From NCBI GenBank assembly GCA_964036315.1, contig OZ038510.1, positions 79,044,256 through 79,108,255 on the forward strand: DNA of 64,000 nt, read 5' to 3'. This document shows positions 21,930 to 34,500 of the stretch, piece by piece. Source of the stretch: Acanthosepion esculentum. Lineage: Eukaryota > Mollusca > Cephalopoda > Sepiida > Sepiidae. The notes under the pieces were generated by a model. It made no database searches. It saw only the letters and a program-made list of their open reading frames with translations, and was not told the origin of the DNA. The first letter of the stretch is position 1, and each line of letters starts with the position of its first letter. The translations under genes and the position numbers were made by a program.

Positions 21930-22610
21930 GTGAATTCTTGATCCGAACAGCAGTGTATCGGTCTCCCCAGAACGGTCCGGTGGGAAGGGGAGGAAATGGT
22001 TGGGCATTACGCTGAAAGGAAATCACTATTCATGCAGAAAAAGTTCTTGTCGTAGCCGCAAAGACATGAAAACGAAAAAATAAGCAATTCTCTCTGTTCC
22101 TGTACAAAGAGCCTTTTAAGGACACTGTTTTTATGTCACTACCGAAGAATTTACACGAGTACAGAATGTCGTAACAAGGTTCACTCTCTTGGAGTCGGAA
22201 GTGACAGAGAGAGAGAGTAGGAAAAATTCTGCCTAAATAATTCTAAGGGAAGTAATTCGGGGATCTTCGTCGGAGCGTGTAATTATAGTAGTTTGCTTTC
22301 TCAGCTTTGTTGGCAAAATTAACTGGTTTCCTTCAGGGTCTATTTCTACTTCTGGGTTAGGATCGGACCTTTTTGGCACGTGACAACCAATCAACCAGAC
22401 CAGCAAATTCCAACAAACCGTCTCTTCCGCATTCTTCGATCCGATCTGATGTGGTCTCTGATCCCGTCTGTCTAACTCAAGTGTGCAGGCCGCTTATATA
22501 GAGAGAGGCGGGGCTAAACAACTTCTAAGCACTCCCCACGAATTTTAATATGCAAATCGGTCTCTGAAACTCAGCAGGAAACCACTTCTCAAGTGGTACT
22601 AAAAATGAAT
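21930..22610 (-). repeat. Probable 5' LTR and leader of the minus-strand gag element
   Basis: Just upstream of the gag on the minus strand, ATTCACAACGTGGCGATTAG resembles an LTR end (..ACA) followed by a TGG primer-binding site. Further upstream CTCTCTATATAAGCGGCC gives a TATA box about 110 bases below the left end. No second LTR copy is present in the window, so the boundaries are estimates. Confidence 0.5.
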
Positions 22611-22627
22611 TTGGGCTCCCTGCCGGG

Positions 22628-22935
22628 TTTTCCGTAGACATCATCCACTTATCACGTCTGGTTGAAGTCCGTGTGTTAGACCACCCAAAAGTCCAATTCG
22701 CCATTTATCATAAACTTTACTTTAACGAACCCGTCTCTTAATCACTCTGGAATTATTACATTTAATTAAGTAATAACCCCAGAAACAATTATTTAAGAAG
22801 AAAAAAAAACAAGAAAAAAAAAACTTATTTCTGGAATTGCTCCGGAATCCCTTCTACCCAAATAATTAGCACCTTCATCCTAATTCTTTAGCACTGTTGA
22901 TTACTAAATCCACCTCGGGGGGAGGGGGAAGTTCT
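22628..22935. repeat. 330-bp dispersed repeat, copy A
   Basis: Begins GGGTTTTCCGTAGACATC and matches 51468-51802 closely, including AAGTCCAATTCGCC and a CT-rich microsatellite end. Non-coding, class unknown. In copy B a GAGTTTTGCCAAAACC segment is present that copy A lacks. Confidence 0.85.
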
Positions 22936-22979
22936 CTCTCTCTCTCTATCTCTCTCTCTCTCTCACACACACACACAAT

Positions 22980-23536
22980 TAGTTTACACTTAAATGTAAC
23001 TATTCGGGAAATGTTCATTAGAAACTGAACGTCGGGCGTAAAATGCAAATTAACCCAAATAAACACTGAAAAAGTTTCCGATACTATTTTTCTTTTTTTA
23101 TAAAGAATTAAAAAAAAATCTCAAACTAAAGAAAAAATCTAATTAAGAAGAAATCGAAACTGAAATAATATAAATATCAATTACTCACTTTTAAACACTA
23201 AATTACGTCACTTAGCAACAGCCATAATTTATGACTTTTCAGTTGAACCTGGTGAATGTGGACCTCTCTTCATTGTAAAAATTCGGGAAAAAAAGGTAAC
23301 GACATTTTTACTTGTTACAAAATAAATTCCTTATATTTGTTTTGTAAAGTCAATCAGATGACAAAATGCGTCGACAAAGATAAGATTTCACTTTGGTTTT
23401 TAAACAAACGATTGATTTTCTTAAACTTCTTCAGAGTTTTTTTTTCTTTTTTTTTTTCGCTATTTTAAATTACTTTCATTTTATTGCGAAAGCGATTTGC
23501 ACCACCACGAAATTGCTAAAAATTTCAGCATACCAT
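22980..23536. repeat. 560-bp direct repeat, copy A
   Basis: Starts near AGTTTACACTTA and ends TTTCAGCATAC. Copy B lies at 26627-27179 in the same orientation, 3.65 kb away, with only scattered differences. The intervening DNA contains Penelope debris and a GC-rich block. The ends lack TG/CA, so these are not obvious LTRs. Confidence 0.88.
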
Positions 23537-23865
23537 GATGAAAACACGATCCAAACGTAATGAAAACAGTTTTATCGTCAAAATCTTTATGTTATTATTA
23601 AGAGGAAGGATGAAAGTATTTTTGGAATATTTAATTAATTTTTTACTCCTTTTTAGAAAATTCAAAATTTTGATTAAAACAATTGTTATTCTTGCGTCAG
23701 CAGTTCTACTAACCTTTAGCAAATTTTAACCTGTTTTTTGCAGTGACGGGCACATTAATTTGGAAATTCTTGCAAAAATCAAATAATTGTCGGATTTTAA
23801 TTAAATTTTCAGGACTTATTCACAAATGAATGAAATTATTTTTGAATTTTTTATGAGAAAATCTT

Positions 23866-23866
<1 letters not shown>
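23537..23866. repeat. AT-rich dispersed repeat
   Basis: Shares ordered blocks with 32.1-32.47 kb and 35.3-35.53 kb (TTTGGAAATTCTTGC, AAATCAAATAATTGTC, GAACTTATTC) and, in reverse, with 1.33-1.5 kb. Non-coding. Confidence 0.7.

Positions 23867-23930
<64 letters not shown>
23867..23930. repeat. (TA)n microsatellite
   Basis: About 32 uninterrupted TA dinucleotides, followed directly by a short CTC repeat (23936-23954). Confidence 0.97.
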
Positions 23931-23934
<4 letters not shown>

Positions 23935-23973
23935 ACTCCTCCTCCTCCTCCTCGCCTCACCTGTGATAGCCAT

Positions 23974-24168
23974 AACATAATCTACTATTTATTCTGCACA
24001 ATATGTCCCAATAGTGGATATATTGGTGAATCTGGAAATAATTTTAGATTTCATTTCAACAACCATAAACTATTCATACGTCAAAACAATCCTTATTCCC
24101 CCATAGCTGAACACTTTAATCAATCAAGACACTCATTAGAAAACTGTAAATGTGTATTGATAGATTGA
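23974..24168 (+). pseudogene. GIY-YIG endonuclease tail of a Penelope-like element
   Basis: One open frame reads NIIYYLFCTICPNSGYIGES, then an FRFHFNNHK block, then SPIAEHFN, and ends CKCVLID with a TGA at 24166. The YIGES motif with a C-x2-C just before it and the HF(N)xH spacing match the C-terminal endonuclease of Penelope-like retroelements. Only the last 64 codons remain; the reverse transcriptase is absent. It is too short for the open-frame cutoff used elsewhere and lies right after a TA microsatellite. Confidence 0.8.
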
Positions 24169-24449
24169 TTTCAGTTCCACATACACACGCAGAAAAAAAG
24201 AAAAATCCTGGATTTTAAAATTAAATACATATAAACTAGACTTGGATATTTTAAATCTTTATAAATATTTCAATAGTTAAACCAAAAATTTTCGTTAGAT
24301 ATAGTTAAAATTTGTTTTTATACAACATCTAAAATATTACTACAGTTACGTTAGAAATATTCAAACACAGTTGCATTCCATATCACGTGACGCCCGCGTC
24401 TCGCGACGGACGCTACTTAATGTAAACAAACTTCTGAAAACAGCCATTT

Positions 24450-24490
24450 CTGAAGAAAGATCGGGGTCGATCTGAAATATCAAATATATA
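24450..24490 (+). ncRNA. Hammerhead-ribozyme-like core downstream of the Penelope fragment
   Basis: CTGAAGA (24450-24456), one unpaired A, a perfect 6-bp stem AGATCG/CGATCT with loop GGGT (24458-24473), then GAAA (24474-24477) and AUAU-CAA-AUAU as a possible short stem III. Hammerheads have the core CUGANGA, stem II, GAAA. Penelope-like elements are known to carry them in their terminal repeats, which fits the neighbour. The extra A and AT-rich stem III weaken the case. Confidence 0.4.
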
Positions 24491-24829
24491 TATATATAAA
24501 AATATAAATAAATACTTTCACAAAAAAAACATTCAATTTTTTTTTATTTGCAACTTTTCAGTTGTTTTTTCTATATTAGATATGTATGCATTTAACCCCC
24601 TTACTTAATTTTATGAAAACTTGAGAAATTCAACGGTGTAATTTTTAGTGACTATATTAGTTAAAAAAAGAATTCTTTGAAGAATTTAAATCACCGAATT
24701 TCTTTTGCAAAATGGGACCCCATCTTACCGAAAATCTGTTCTAAATCTAAAAATGAAAATACAATAAAACTAAGACATTATTTAATTAGACAAACTTTTA
24801 ATTGCTTATATAAATAATATATAATATTA

Positions 24830-26160
24830 TCGCAGCCGCTTTCGGCCGCTCACTAAAGCGGTAGAGAACAGGGCATTTTTCAACCTTGACCTTTCCACCA
24901 TGATCCCTGCACGCTTGTAATTTCGTTTGGAGATGAACTGATTACCTCTTTCGTTCACGGTTGTTACGAACCTAATCGTAATACACCTCCAAGCGTTTTT
25001 ACACCGTAAGTTTCGCATAGAAATCTCCACTCATTTTTTTTTTTTAGAGATTCTTGACATTTCAGTAACGCCATTTTCTGTCGTGAGGCATTCCGAACTT
25101 AACACAGCGACTCATCGCCTAATTCGAGGTCGGTACTGAACGGTCGGCTCTGACACGGTCGGTGCACAGGCACCTGGCCTCTAGGTCAGGATGCCGCCTC
25201 GGCTTTGTATTAAGTTACGCTCCCATTTTTTTCGTCTGCCAACTGGACGCGAGTTGGAACACACACACTCACTCTACACTTCTGACTCTCGACATTCCAC
25301 TCCTTTCATACTGGCCGCCCGCACGTCGTCCGCGACCTTTCCCTGTACACACTATTGTTAGTAATTATTACGGGAGGTTTCGATTGGACTCGACCCGGCA
25401 GACCCGCAGCGACCAGCAGCGATCACCAGCAGCAGCAATAACCACACCAGTCGAACAACAGTGCTACCCAAACCTGACAACCAGCAAAGCTCACCTAAGA
25501 CGACAAACCAACCTTTCCTGTACACACTATTGATAGTAATTATTTACGGAAGGTTCTTTGGCACTCACTTCAACCTCCAACCGTCGACACGACCGGAGCA
25601 GCCACGCAATCATCATCCTCCAACCGTCAACACGACCGAAGCAACCGCACTCATCAACAATTGTCAAACCGTCGACACGACCGGACCAGCCACGCAATCA
25701 TCAACCTGCAACCCCGTCGACACGACCGGAGCAACCGCACTCATCTACAACCTGCAACCCCGTCGACACGACCAGAGCAGCCGCACTTCATTAACCGTCG
25801 ACCCGACTGGAGCACCCACACATCAACCCTCAACCGGAGCGTCCACATCAGCAAAGTCCAACCGCTGGCATTACCAATATACATCCTATTTTCCTTCATG
25901 TAATCGACCGGAGCAGCCACGCAATCATCAACCTCCAACCGCACACTCTACCGAAGTATCAACAACAACCAACCGCCGACATTACCAATATACATCTTAT
26001 TCTCCTTCATGTAATAAACCCCTGCATAAATCATACACATCTTCGTTCTGTTGCCCATATTGTTTCACCTGGTTAGGTCACAAAGTAAAAATATAGCAGG
26101 CTCCGTGTGACATCGTTCTTCTTACGACACAGGGGCGCTCGGGCCATCGCGCCCCCCTAC
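24830..26160. other. GC-rich block of unknown nature
   Basis: It stands out from its AT-rich surroundings on both sides (an ATAATATATAATATTAT flank left, AATATAATATATATTATT right), which suggests one insertion of about 1.3 kb. It ends CGCGCCCCCCTACAGGGTG. Several frames of 60-211 codons are open through it, but they are rich in Thr, Pro and Ser and follow the internal tandem repeat. I see no domain. Confidence 0.4.
25577..25835. repeat. About 45-bp tandem repeat in the GC-rich block
   Basis: CCGTCGACACGACCGGAGCA-type units start at 25581, 25624, 25669, 25714, 25760 and 25795 (spacing 35-46 bp), then decay. Related pieces recur at 25905-25950. Alternating AGCCACGCAATCATCAACC and AACCGCACTCATC segments suggest a two-unit higher order. 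Confidence 0.85.
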
Positions 26161-26626
26161 AGGGTGTCCGCAACAATATAATATATATTATTCATTATTA
26201 AAGATAATATTGTATTGTCTCAATAAAAAAATGTTTTGAGGAAAAATGAATTTTTACTACATTTTTCATTCTTTTACAATTTTAAATTGAATAGTTTATA
26301 TAATGTTTTTAAATCTTTTAAAATTCAAGTTTCAGTATCATGACTCTTAGTCACGGAAATATGACGATTTTAATAGATATTTAGCGAGAGGCTTAAAAAG
26401 CAAACTTAACCTAAAGACTTCTTTTGGTTTTGCGCAGTAATTGAGACGAGTGAGGTCAGTAAAAAGGCCGTTAACTAAGTAAGCTTAGTCAAGGGAAACG
26501 TATGAAAACAACGTCAATAATGGCGCACGGACCCGGTGCGAATGAGTCCACACTTTTATTGTCAATAACTCCAAAACGGTAGATTTTAGCAAAATGTTTT
26601 TTCCTATTTTCGAGTTAAGCATATAA
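26161..26626. other. AT-rich spacer
   Basis: No gene or recognisable element; a short GC-richer stretch (26,440-26,560) has no open frame of note. Confidence 0.35.
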
Positions 26627-27179
26627 GTTTACACTTATGTAACTATTCGGGAATTTTCATTAGAAACTGAACGTCGGGCGTAAAATGCAAATTAACCCCA
26701 AAATACTGAAATATTTTCCGATACTATTTTTCTTTTTTTTATAAAGAATTAAAAAGAAATCTCAAACTAAAGAAAAAATCTAATTACGAAGAAATCGAAA
26801 CTGAAATAATATAAATATCAATTACTCACTTTTAAACACTAAATTACGTCACTTAGCAACAGCCATAATTTATGACTTTTCAGTTGAACCTGGTGAATGT
26901 GGACCTCTTTTCATTGTAAAAATTCGGGAAAAAAAGGTAACGACATTTTTACTTGTTGCAAAATAAATTCCTTATATTTGTTTTGTAAAGTCAATCAGAT
27001 GACAAAATGCGTCGACAAAGATAAGATTTCACTTTGGTTTTGAAACAAACAGTTGATTTTCTTAAACTTCTTCAGAGTTTTTTTTTTTTTTTTTTCGCTA
27101 TTTTAAATTACTTTCATTTTATTGCGGAAGCGATTTGCTTTGCACCACCACGAAATTGCTAAAATTTTCAGCATATCAT
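26627..27179. repeat. 560-bp direct repeat, copy B
   Basis: Same orientation and extent as 22980-23536. Differences include shorter poly-T and an insertion of CTTTG in GATTTGCTTTGCACC. Confidence 0.88.
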
Positions 27180-28700
27180 TGTTGGGGACGAGTGAATGTA
27201 TTTTGTTTTCTTTATCAGAAGGAAAGAAATTATCAGAAGGTATCTTGTTCGGCTGGCGTGTTCATCCTCAACATTCAACAATAATAAAATATTTCACACA
27301 ATTGAAAAATATAAACAAGGCAAAGGCCCTAGGGTCATCTAAAACAACACAAACATTTACAATTCAAGAAATATTTAATTAGTGATGTGAATGTTTATGT
27401 GTTTGTGTTTGTATTTGTATTATGCGATCGAACTTATCTGAATGTTTAAGTTTGTTATATTCGTGATTTGTTGCGAAAATTAAAGTCTGATGAATTTTAC
27501 AAAATAAATGTTCGTTCAGAATGTAACGTGAGGGTGTATGTATTTTTCTACTTATTGTTTTATGTTATGTCGTCAAAAGTTGCGTACCCTTTAACTGTAA
27601 ATTAATTTAAGTTCAATGTCAGTTCGCTATTTTACTTAGCTGGTAGTGAATGTTGATTATTCAACTTTTAAAAGTAAAATATTTGAAGTTCTAAGGTTCT
27701 TGTTTGTCAGAGAGGATTATCGAGCCAAAACGTCGTTGAGTCAGGAGTTGATTTCACGCGGGAAAGTTATTATTCTGAGTTGCGTGGATTCCGTTGGCTT
27801 CTCTCTGGGTGTGGTGTTCTGACAATATTTATTGCTGTAGTGTAAATACAACAAATGTGGCACAAGACCAAAAGAGGGGGTGGGGAAAGGACGGTCATCA
27901 TCTGTCTTAATTTTAAACTTAGCTAGCCACAACCACTGACCCAAACATACCAAACAATATTCCTATCACCAAAACAACACATTCATACTTACCTTTCTTA
28001 CTACACCCACCAAAATACCCCATTGTCTCAATGAAAATCCTAATTAACCCCATATGTACAAATAATGTCTGTGGGGGGAGGGGAATAAAAATAACAAGTT
28101 AAAAAACCCCAATGATTATATACAATATGTTATGACATAAAATTATTTACAAGAAACTAAACAAAATCGTGTTAGTAATAAAAAAAAAACAACAAACCTT
28201 AAATGTGGCAGAAAAATCAGTTAACTCGACGAAATCGATGCGGGACTTTAAAGAATAGAGAAAACATTCATCCATCCCAAACACTCACACAGACATGCAT
28301 TCATTCAGACACAACAACAAATACGAAAACACGCACGCGAAACGAAAGGCGCCCGGCATCCACCAGAGAACTGAAATCACTGACCACCTAACGAGGGAGG
28401 GGATGGGGAGTTAAACTAAAGGAAAAGAAGAGGGGACAGAAAAGTGGGGGGGGGGCGCAATGCGCAAACACACCATAGCTAAGTTTTTTGTTTTTTTTAA
28501 ATCATATCGCCCCAAGCAAGGCCAGAGGGCACTATCGCGCAAGGGGTTAAAGAAGGGTTGGAGGAAGAGCAGATAGGAGTGGCAATGGAGGGGATGAGGG
28601 AGAAGAGAAAGACAATGGGTCGATCAAGGCAAGGGGGCCACAAAAGATCCGGAGCGAGAGCAGATAGGAATGAGAAAAGAAAGGATGTGGAGAAGGGAAG
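27180..28700. other. No supported gene
   Basis: Mixed AT-rich sequence. A G-run (28446-28455) and purine-rich blocks near 28.38-28.7 kb precede the LINE tail. Open frames here (27122-27382 and others) show no domain. Confidence 0.35.
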
Positions 28701-28705
28701 CGGAT

Positions 28706-28995
28706 AGATCAAGGCAACTGGAGATGTCGATTGACGCTACACTTAAACCGTTGGAGATTGTATTTGTCAGGGAAACAGTAGTAGGGAAGGGAGTTCCATA
28801 GGTGAGATGTGCGAGACATGAAGCTATTGGAGTAGAAGAGACGTCTACATCTAATAGTTTCCACGGTGTAGGGGTGGGAGCGGGATGCCAGCCTGGTGGG
28901 GCGTTTAAATTCACGAGGCCTGGGGACAAGCGAACGCAACTCCTCAGAGCAATTACCGTGAAAGTATTTGTAAAAAAGGCAGAGCGAGGCAACAT
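28706..28995 (-). pseudogene. C-terminal tail of a LINE reverse transcriptase
   Basis: The minus strand reads VPRPREFKRPTRLASRSHPY, then a YSNSFMSRTSHLWNSLP segment, then FKCSVNRHL. The arginine-rich stretch, the NSF-x2-RT-x2-LWNSLP block and the final FK-x2-(V/L)-x-RHL are the usual end of CR1/Jockey/RTE-type LINE polyproteins. Only this tail is present, so the copy is 5'-truncated. Confidence 0.75.
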
Positions 28996-29145
28996 CGCGT
29001 ACAGAAATAAAAAAGAAAAACTAAAGTATCAAAACCAAAAACCTATTCTAGCCTAAATCCAGGGATGGGTTGCACAAGTTCAACCCAGGAAAACAATATC
29101 CTGATGCCTAACCGGCATCAAAATGCCACTCCAATAAAGTCAAGA
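28996..29145. other. Short spacer with inverted pair
   Basis: The sequence at 29138-29160 (AAGTCAAGATTAGGACGGAAAG) is repeated in reverse complement at 29223-29246, giving a local inverted repeat around the LINE 3' end. Confidence 0.5.
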
Positions 29146-31512
29146 TTAGGACGGAAAGGCGACTCGACACATACGCGCAAGATTCACCCACCTTTTTCCA
29201 AATTCTGATGAGGTGAGCCGCCGCCTTTCCGTCCTAATCTTGACTTTAAGCTGATGCTGAAAGAACAAGATCAGTTGGGAAGAAGTGAACTTCTCGCCCT
29301 CATAGAATTCCTTCTGACGCGTCGTCCAAATCACGACTCTCATAACACCTAGTAAGCAACAGAACACACAATGTTCAGCCTTCGTCATCTGCGGCACCAC
29401 ATTGCTACAAACAGAACTGGCCTCAAGGACAAAGAACTTTCCCTGCAGCATGCGAACCATGAGGCCTTCAACAAACTTGCACAACGGCTCTACCGCCTTG
29501 CAATGAAAGAAGGCGTGACCAATGGTCTCGACCTCTCCAGTACAGCGACGGCAGTTTAGATATTTCTCCAAGCCTGCTGAACAAAGTCTCTTGGCGACCC
29601 AGAGGGCCCCACGAATCACCAGCCAGGTGAGTGATGCCTCATCATTATTGAGGCATTTCAACCCAGGCGCCCAAGTCCATATCGAACGAGCCTCCTGCTT
29701 CGTAAGACCGAGCTCGTCAATCAGATCATCCTGAACGCCCCCCACCTGCCTAACACTTGATACAATGACCTATGAGACAACGCCTGGACGTTGGAGAGGC
29801 TATCCGACGCCCGTGAGAGTTGTTTCAGAACATGACGACATTCGCGGTAGAAGGAGCATTCGGATCGAGGTGTACGGCCGGCGTCCTCCCGGCACGAGTG
29901 CACACTTCTCAGGGATGGGAAATGTTTACGGACGTCTTCCTTCCAGAAGGCCCTCCTCATCCGATCCGCGACACATTCGGTCTAGAAAGTTGATGCGATG
30001 CATATACTGACGAATCTCAATGCTAGGCATACCCAGACCTCCCTCAGAGGGATGAAGGCAACAGATCTCGCGAGATACCTTAGCGGCTTTGTCTCTCCAC
30101 AAGAAAGAGAACAAAAGCCTTACTAATAATATTAGTCTGGTAGATGGGAGTGGAAGTACAGAGAGTCGGTAAAGAAGAATCGGGTAGATGTGTGAAACAC
30201 ATACTTCCGCCCTCCCCTTCAAGGAAAGCCTCCTCCAAGACCACAGATTAACCGCGATCTCGCCCTTCCCTTGTACCTCCGACCAATTCATTTCCAACTG
30301 GATATCAGGTCCAAACCAGACGCCGAGTATCTTGATTGGCCCATCAGCCCAGAGGAAAGGTCCGGGAAGAGAAACTCCCTTCCACGCACCCAACTGCAAG
30401 CCAACAGACTTATCGCGGTTGATCTTGGCCCCTGTCACCATCTCATACCCACTGATTTCTTTGCTGACTTCGTCAATCTCGGCTCTGCTCGACACAAGAA
30501 CCGAAACGTCGTCAGCATAGGCAGAATACCTGGCTGAGGTGGTAGCCCCAGGCAAGGAAATTCCGCGCAGGACCGGATTCGCCTTTAACTTGCGAAAGAA
30601 AGGTTCCAACGCAAGAACGTAAAGCAAAAGCGAAAGCGGACAACCTTGACGAATGGAGCGAGATAATACGAAAGGCTTCGATCTTACCCCATTCACCTCC
30701 ACCAGCGCACCGGGGGTCGCATACAAATGTCGGATCCAGGAGCGAAAGTCGGCTCCGAAACCGGCCGCCGAAAGGACAGCCTCCAGAAATCGATGGTCAA
30801 CCCTATCGAAGGCCTTGCACTGATCTAAATTGATCAGCGCGGCTTCACTGTCGACTTGTTCTAAGATAAAGCGTACCATATGCAGGTTATCCGGAATAGT
30901 CCTGCCCTTCACAGCACAAGTCTGTTCGGAGCCAATCAGACTATTCAGGACAAGCTGCAAACGGTTGGCTAAGATCTTCGCCAAAATCTTTAACTCTGTG
31001 TTTAACATAGTCAAAGGACGAAAGTTATTTATCTCATCCCCACCGTTCTTGTCCTTACACAGCAACTTAATCACATCCCCGGTGAAGCGTTGGGGTATAG
31101 ACCCCTGCTTCATCCAGTTGTTAAAAATCAGTTCCAGCAAAGGAACAACAACGGGCGACTGCCTCAAGTAAACTTCATAGAGAAGACCATCTAGTCCCGG
31201 AGATTTATCCAGGCCAACCTATTTCAGCGCTTCCCAGATTTCCGACTCTGTGATGGGACCCTCGCACCCAGCCGCTTCAGCTGTCTCGAGGCAGGGAATA
31301 TCGGTCAAATAGGCGTCGAACAGAGCAGGGCTCAGACCGGGCTCCCCGGTGAAAAGATCCTGAAAGTAATCTCGAAAAGCCTCGCATATGCCCGCGTTTG
31401 TAGTCACGGTCCGATTATCCGGCAATGTGACGCACGCGATATGTCGCCGAGCAGCGTTCCGATTTTCCTCTGCACGCAGTTCAGCGGCCATATTCGTCGC
31501 CTCAGATGACAT
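29146..31512 (-). pseudogene. TX1-like LINE ORF2, reverse transcriptase and tail, degenerate
   Basis: Minus strand. 31512-31222 gives the pre-RT segment, closed by an in-frame TAG at 31221-31219. The same frame resumes with SPGLDGLLYEVY and continues to 29926. Conserved motifs, numbered from the codon at 31167: DQCKAFDRVDH (115-125), SRSIRQGCPLS (169-179), catalytic YADD (217-220), then RRLSLKGRAEV and LFSFLWRDKAAKVSR. It shifts frame near 29.95 kb and again to 29745-29146, which ends with C-x2-C...H-x4-C (NCRRC...HAFFHC). The N-terminal endonuclease is missing. One stop and at least two frameshifts make it a dead copy. Confidence 0.88.
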
Positions 31513-34500
31513 TCTTTTTAACCTAGCCCTAACTACCAGAGCTTGACCCTTCTTGATGGTGTTGTAACTAATTTAATTAGTCGAAAATCTTCCTTTTATA
31601 GCTTTTTGGAATTAAAAATCGGCTCACAGGGTTTTGCGCGTAATTTATTTTCTTTCACGTGCGCTTCAAACTTTTCAAGCTGTCAGCCAATAGATTTTCA
31701 GTGATGTTCCAAGCTCTAGCATTCCTTTGGGTCTCTTCACGTCTCTTCTGTTCTCATAAATAAAATAACATTCTGTAGTGAAAACCAAAGAGGCGGTCAT
31801 CGTCGCTATTTGTAATTTCACAGTTGAATAGCTACAGGATATTTTCCATAAGATTAAGAAATGCGTCACTTAAGATAAGTTTTCTGTTTTCCTTTTGGTC
31901 TTTCTTTATTCATAAACAAAAAAAAGCGTTTTTTTTAACTTCTTTCCTGTTTCTTTTTTTAGTTGTTGCTGTCATTTTGAATTACTTTAATCAAATTGCG
32001 GAAATGATTTACAAAGCGCGACTTCCACGAAAGAAAAGTAAAAAAAAATCCAGTTAAAAAAATATAAATCAGAATAGAAAGTAAAAATGAAAAATATCTA
32101 ACTAAAAAAGTGAAATATCCTGATGAAAAAAGGTCTCCGACTTAATAAAAACAACGTTTTATCATGAAAAACTTTATGTTATTAATAAGAGTAGAGACCA
32201 AAGTATTTTTTAATTATTTTTTGAAATTTTTTATTCATATTTAGCACGTTTAAATTTGTGGTTGAAAATCTTTCTTTTTTTTAGGTCAAAGATCACCTAA
32301 TATTTTGCATTAGCTTTTTTTCACTTAAAAAACACATAAATTTGGAAATTATTGTAAAAATCAAATAATTGTCCCAATTTAGTGAAACTTTCAGAACTTA
32401 TTCCGAAATGACTGAATTTATTTAAGAAATGTTTGTCTTTTAGAAAGTCATGGTAAAAATATTTTTTTTACGTCTGATACCCACCTTACTTAATTTTATG
32501 AAAACTTTAAAACTTGTAAAGGAATAATTAATTTATTTTTTTAATTAAATAAAGGAGACTTTGAGGAATATAAATCATAAATTTCGTGTAAAATTTTGAC
32601 TCGCAAAACCCCCAATTTTACCTCTGAATTTAAAATACAAAAATGCAAGAAAACTAAGACATTTTTTTAATGAAAACAGCTTTTAATGTATTTTATAAAC
32701 AATATATATTAAGGATTTTTTTTTGTGAAGTCAAAATCCTTTTCGGTAGAATAATAAATTTTTAAGAGAATGGTTTACTTTTATTTACATCTAAATAAAA
32801 AAGAGAAAATATTGATAAATGTTTAAAAAAAATACAGTACAAAGGCAATTCCTCATTTTTTGCGCTCATTAAAAAGATCTATTTTTATAGATCATAAATT
32901 AGAAATCTTATTACAATCTGTTACTCGCAACATATTTTAAAATGACTTTTTGTTATTTCAAAAAATGCATTAAAATCATCTCCGACAAAACTATGGATGG
33001 CCATTTCTAAAAAAAAAAAAAAATGATGTTAGAGTTATTCCACCTGATTGCTTGAAATTATCGTTCTGGCTGGACGCACTTAATTCTCATTATTGTCGCA
33101 TCGTCAAAAGTCAAAACTTTTCTTCTAATTTTGTTTTTTTTACAAATAATCAAATTCTTTTTCAGTGAGAGACATACTGCAAACATTAATTTAAAAAAAA
33201 ATTAAAATTTAGGGACAGAAACAACAAAAAAGGGGTCTTTGGGAAAAATTCTCAGAAAAATTTTTCATAACTAAAAAAATAGCTGTTTAAAACGCATGTT
33301 TTTGACATATGAAAGATATGTGGCAAAAAAAAAATGTCATCTGTTCAGTGTTGTTGTCATCCCCCAGATCAGTAGGTGTTAAAAAACAAAACAAACTTTA
33401 CTATAGCAAACCTGAACTGACTGAAGTTTAGTGGGGCTAGGAACCCTCAAAAAGCAACTGTGCTGAGATAAAACTTAATTAAAAAAAAAAAAAATGACCA
33501 TAAAATTTCATGTGAAGATAACAATATTGTTATAAAATTTTTGTCTTAGAAAATTTGAACTATAAATGTATTTTTTCGTAATTTAAATGTTATTTTTATT
33601 CAAGAATTCTCCCTCAAACGTAAGGTAAAAAAAATTGTAAGTATATAAACTGGTTCACTTAAAGCTAGAACAATTTATATCACTTTTGCCCTACCGTCCG
33701 ATAATTTCCCCTGACGTAAGTTGTTGACAGATTGACTTACATCAGTTAAACACCTCAATCAGGTCCAAAAAACCAAGCACCATGGTCGGAAATGTCTTTT
33801 TTAAAAATTTTCTGATGAGAAACTAAGTAATGTTTCTTTCAAATTACAAAGTATACTTTAAATTTTCTAATTTTCCTAAAATAACTTTTGAAAAAAGTAT
33901 AATTGAATTTTACAAGATATTTAAATAGGAAACTTTACTTTTGTTTATAAAACTGTCAATAATGACTGATTTTACCGTTTTACGTCAATTCTGATGACTC
34001 AAAAAAACAGCTAAAGTTTCGGACATGCTAAAGTTTTTTTTTAAATTACTCAAAAAATGCTTTGATCTTTCCTAAATAATGACATAAACATCTCTAGAAA
34101 AAATCTAAACAATGAATTGAAATTGACTAACTTCAGGTAATTAATAATAAATGAATTCCTTCTCTTTTGTGACTTTGTCATACAAAAATCAAAGTATGAT
34201 TTATTTTTAATTCTATTTAATTTAATTTGTCTATACTAGAAATACAAAACTGAACGGCGGAATAATGGTCTAGAAAAAAAAAAATGAAACTTTAAATAAA
34301 TTACTTTTTAGTTTCACTTTCTTTGTTTCATTATGTCAGTCGCGTAGTTACTTTCATTTTTGGTACCCAGAATCAATTATTCTTTGAATTTTAATTCTTT
34401 TCGCAAACAGAAATCAGAAGACGTGAAAACTTGTTGAGACGAAAAAAAGGCTTTTCGAGGTAGTTCTCTACCATCAACAAGTTTAATTTGGCGCGATCGG

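Noticed and set aside
25162..26096. Thr/Pro-rich frames of 60-211 codons as mucin-like genes
   Set aside because: Three overlapping frames are open in the same tandem repeat; no signal peptide, start context or splice sites favour one of them.
30188..31171. Plus-strand frames at 30.2-31.2 kb
   Set aside because: Antisense to the LINE reverse transcriptase.
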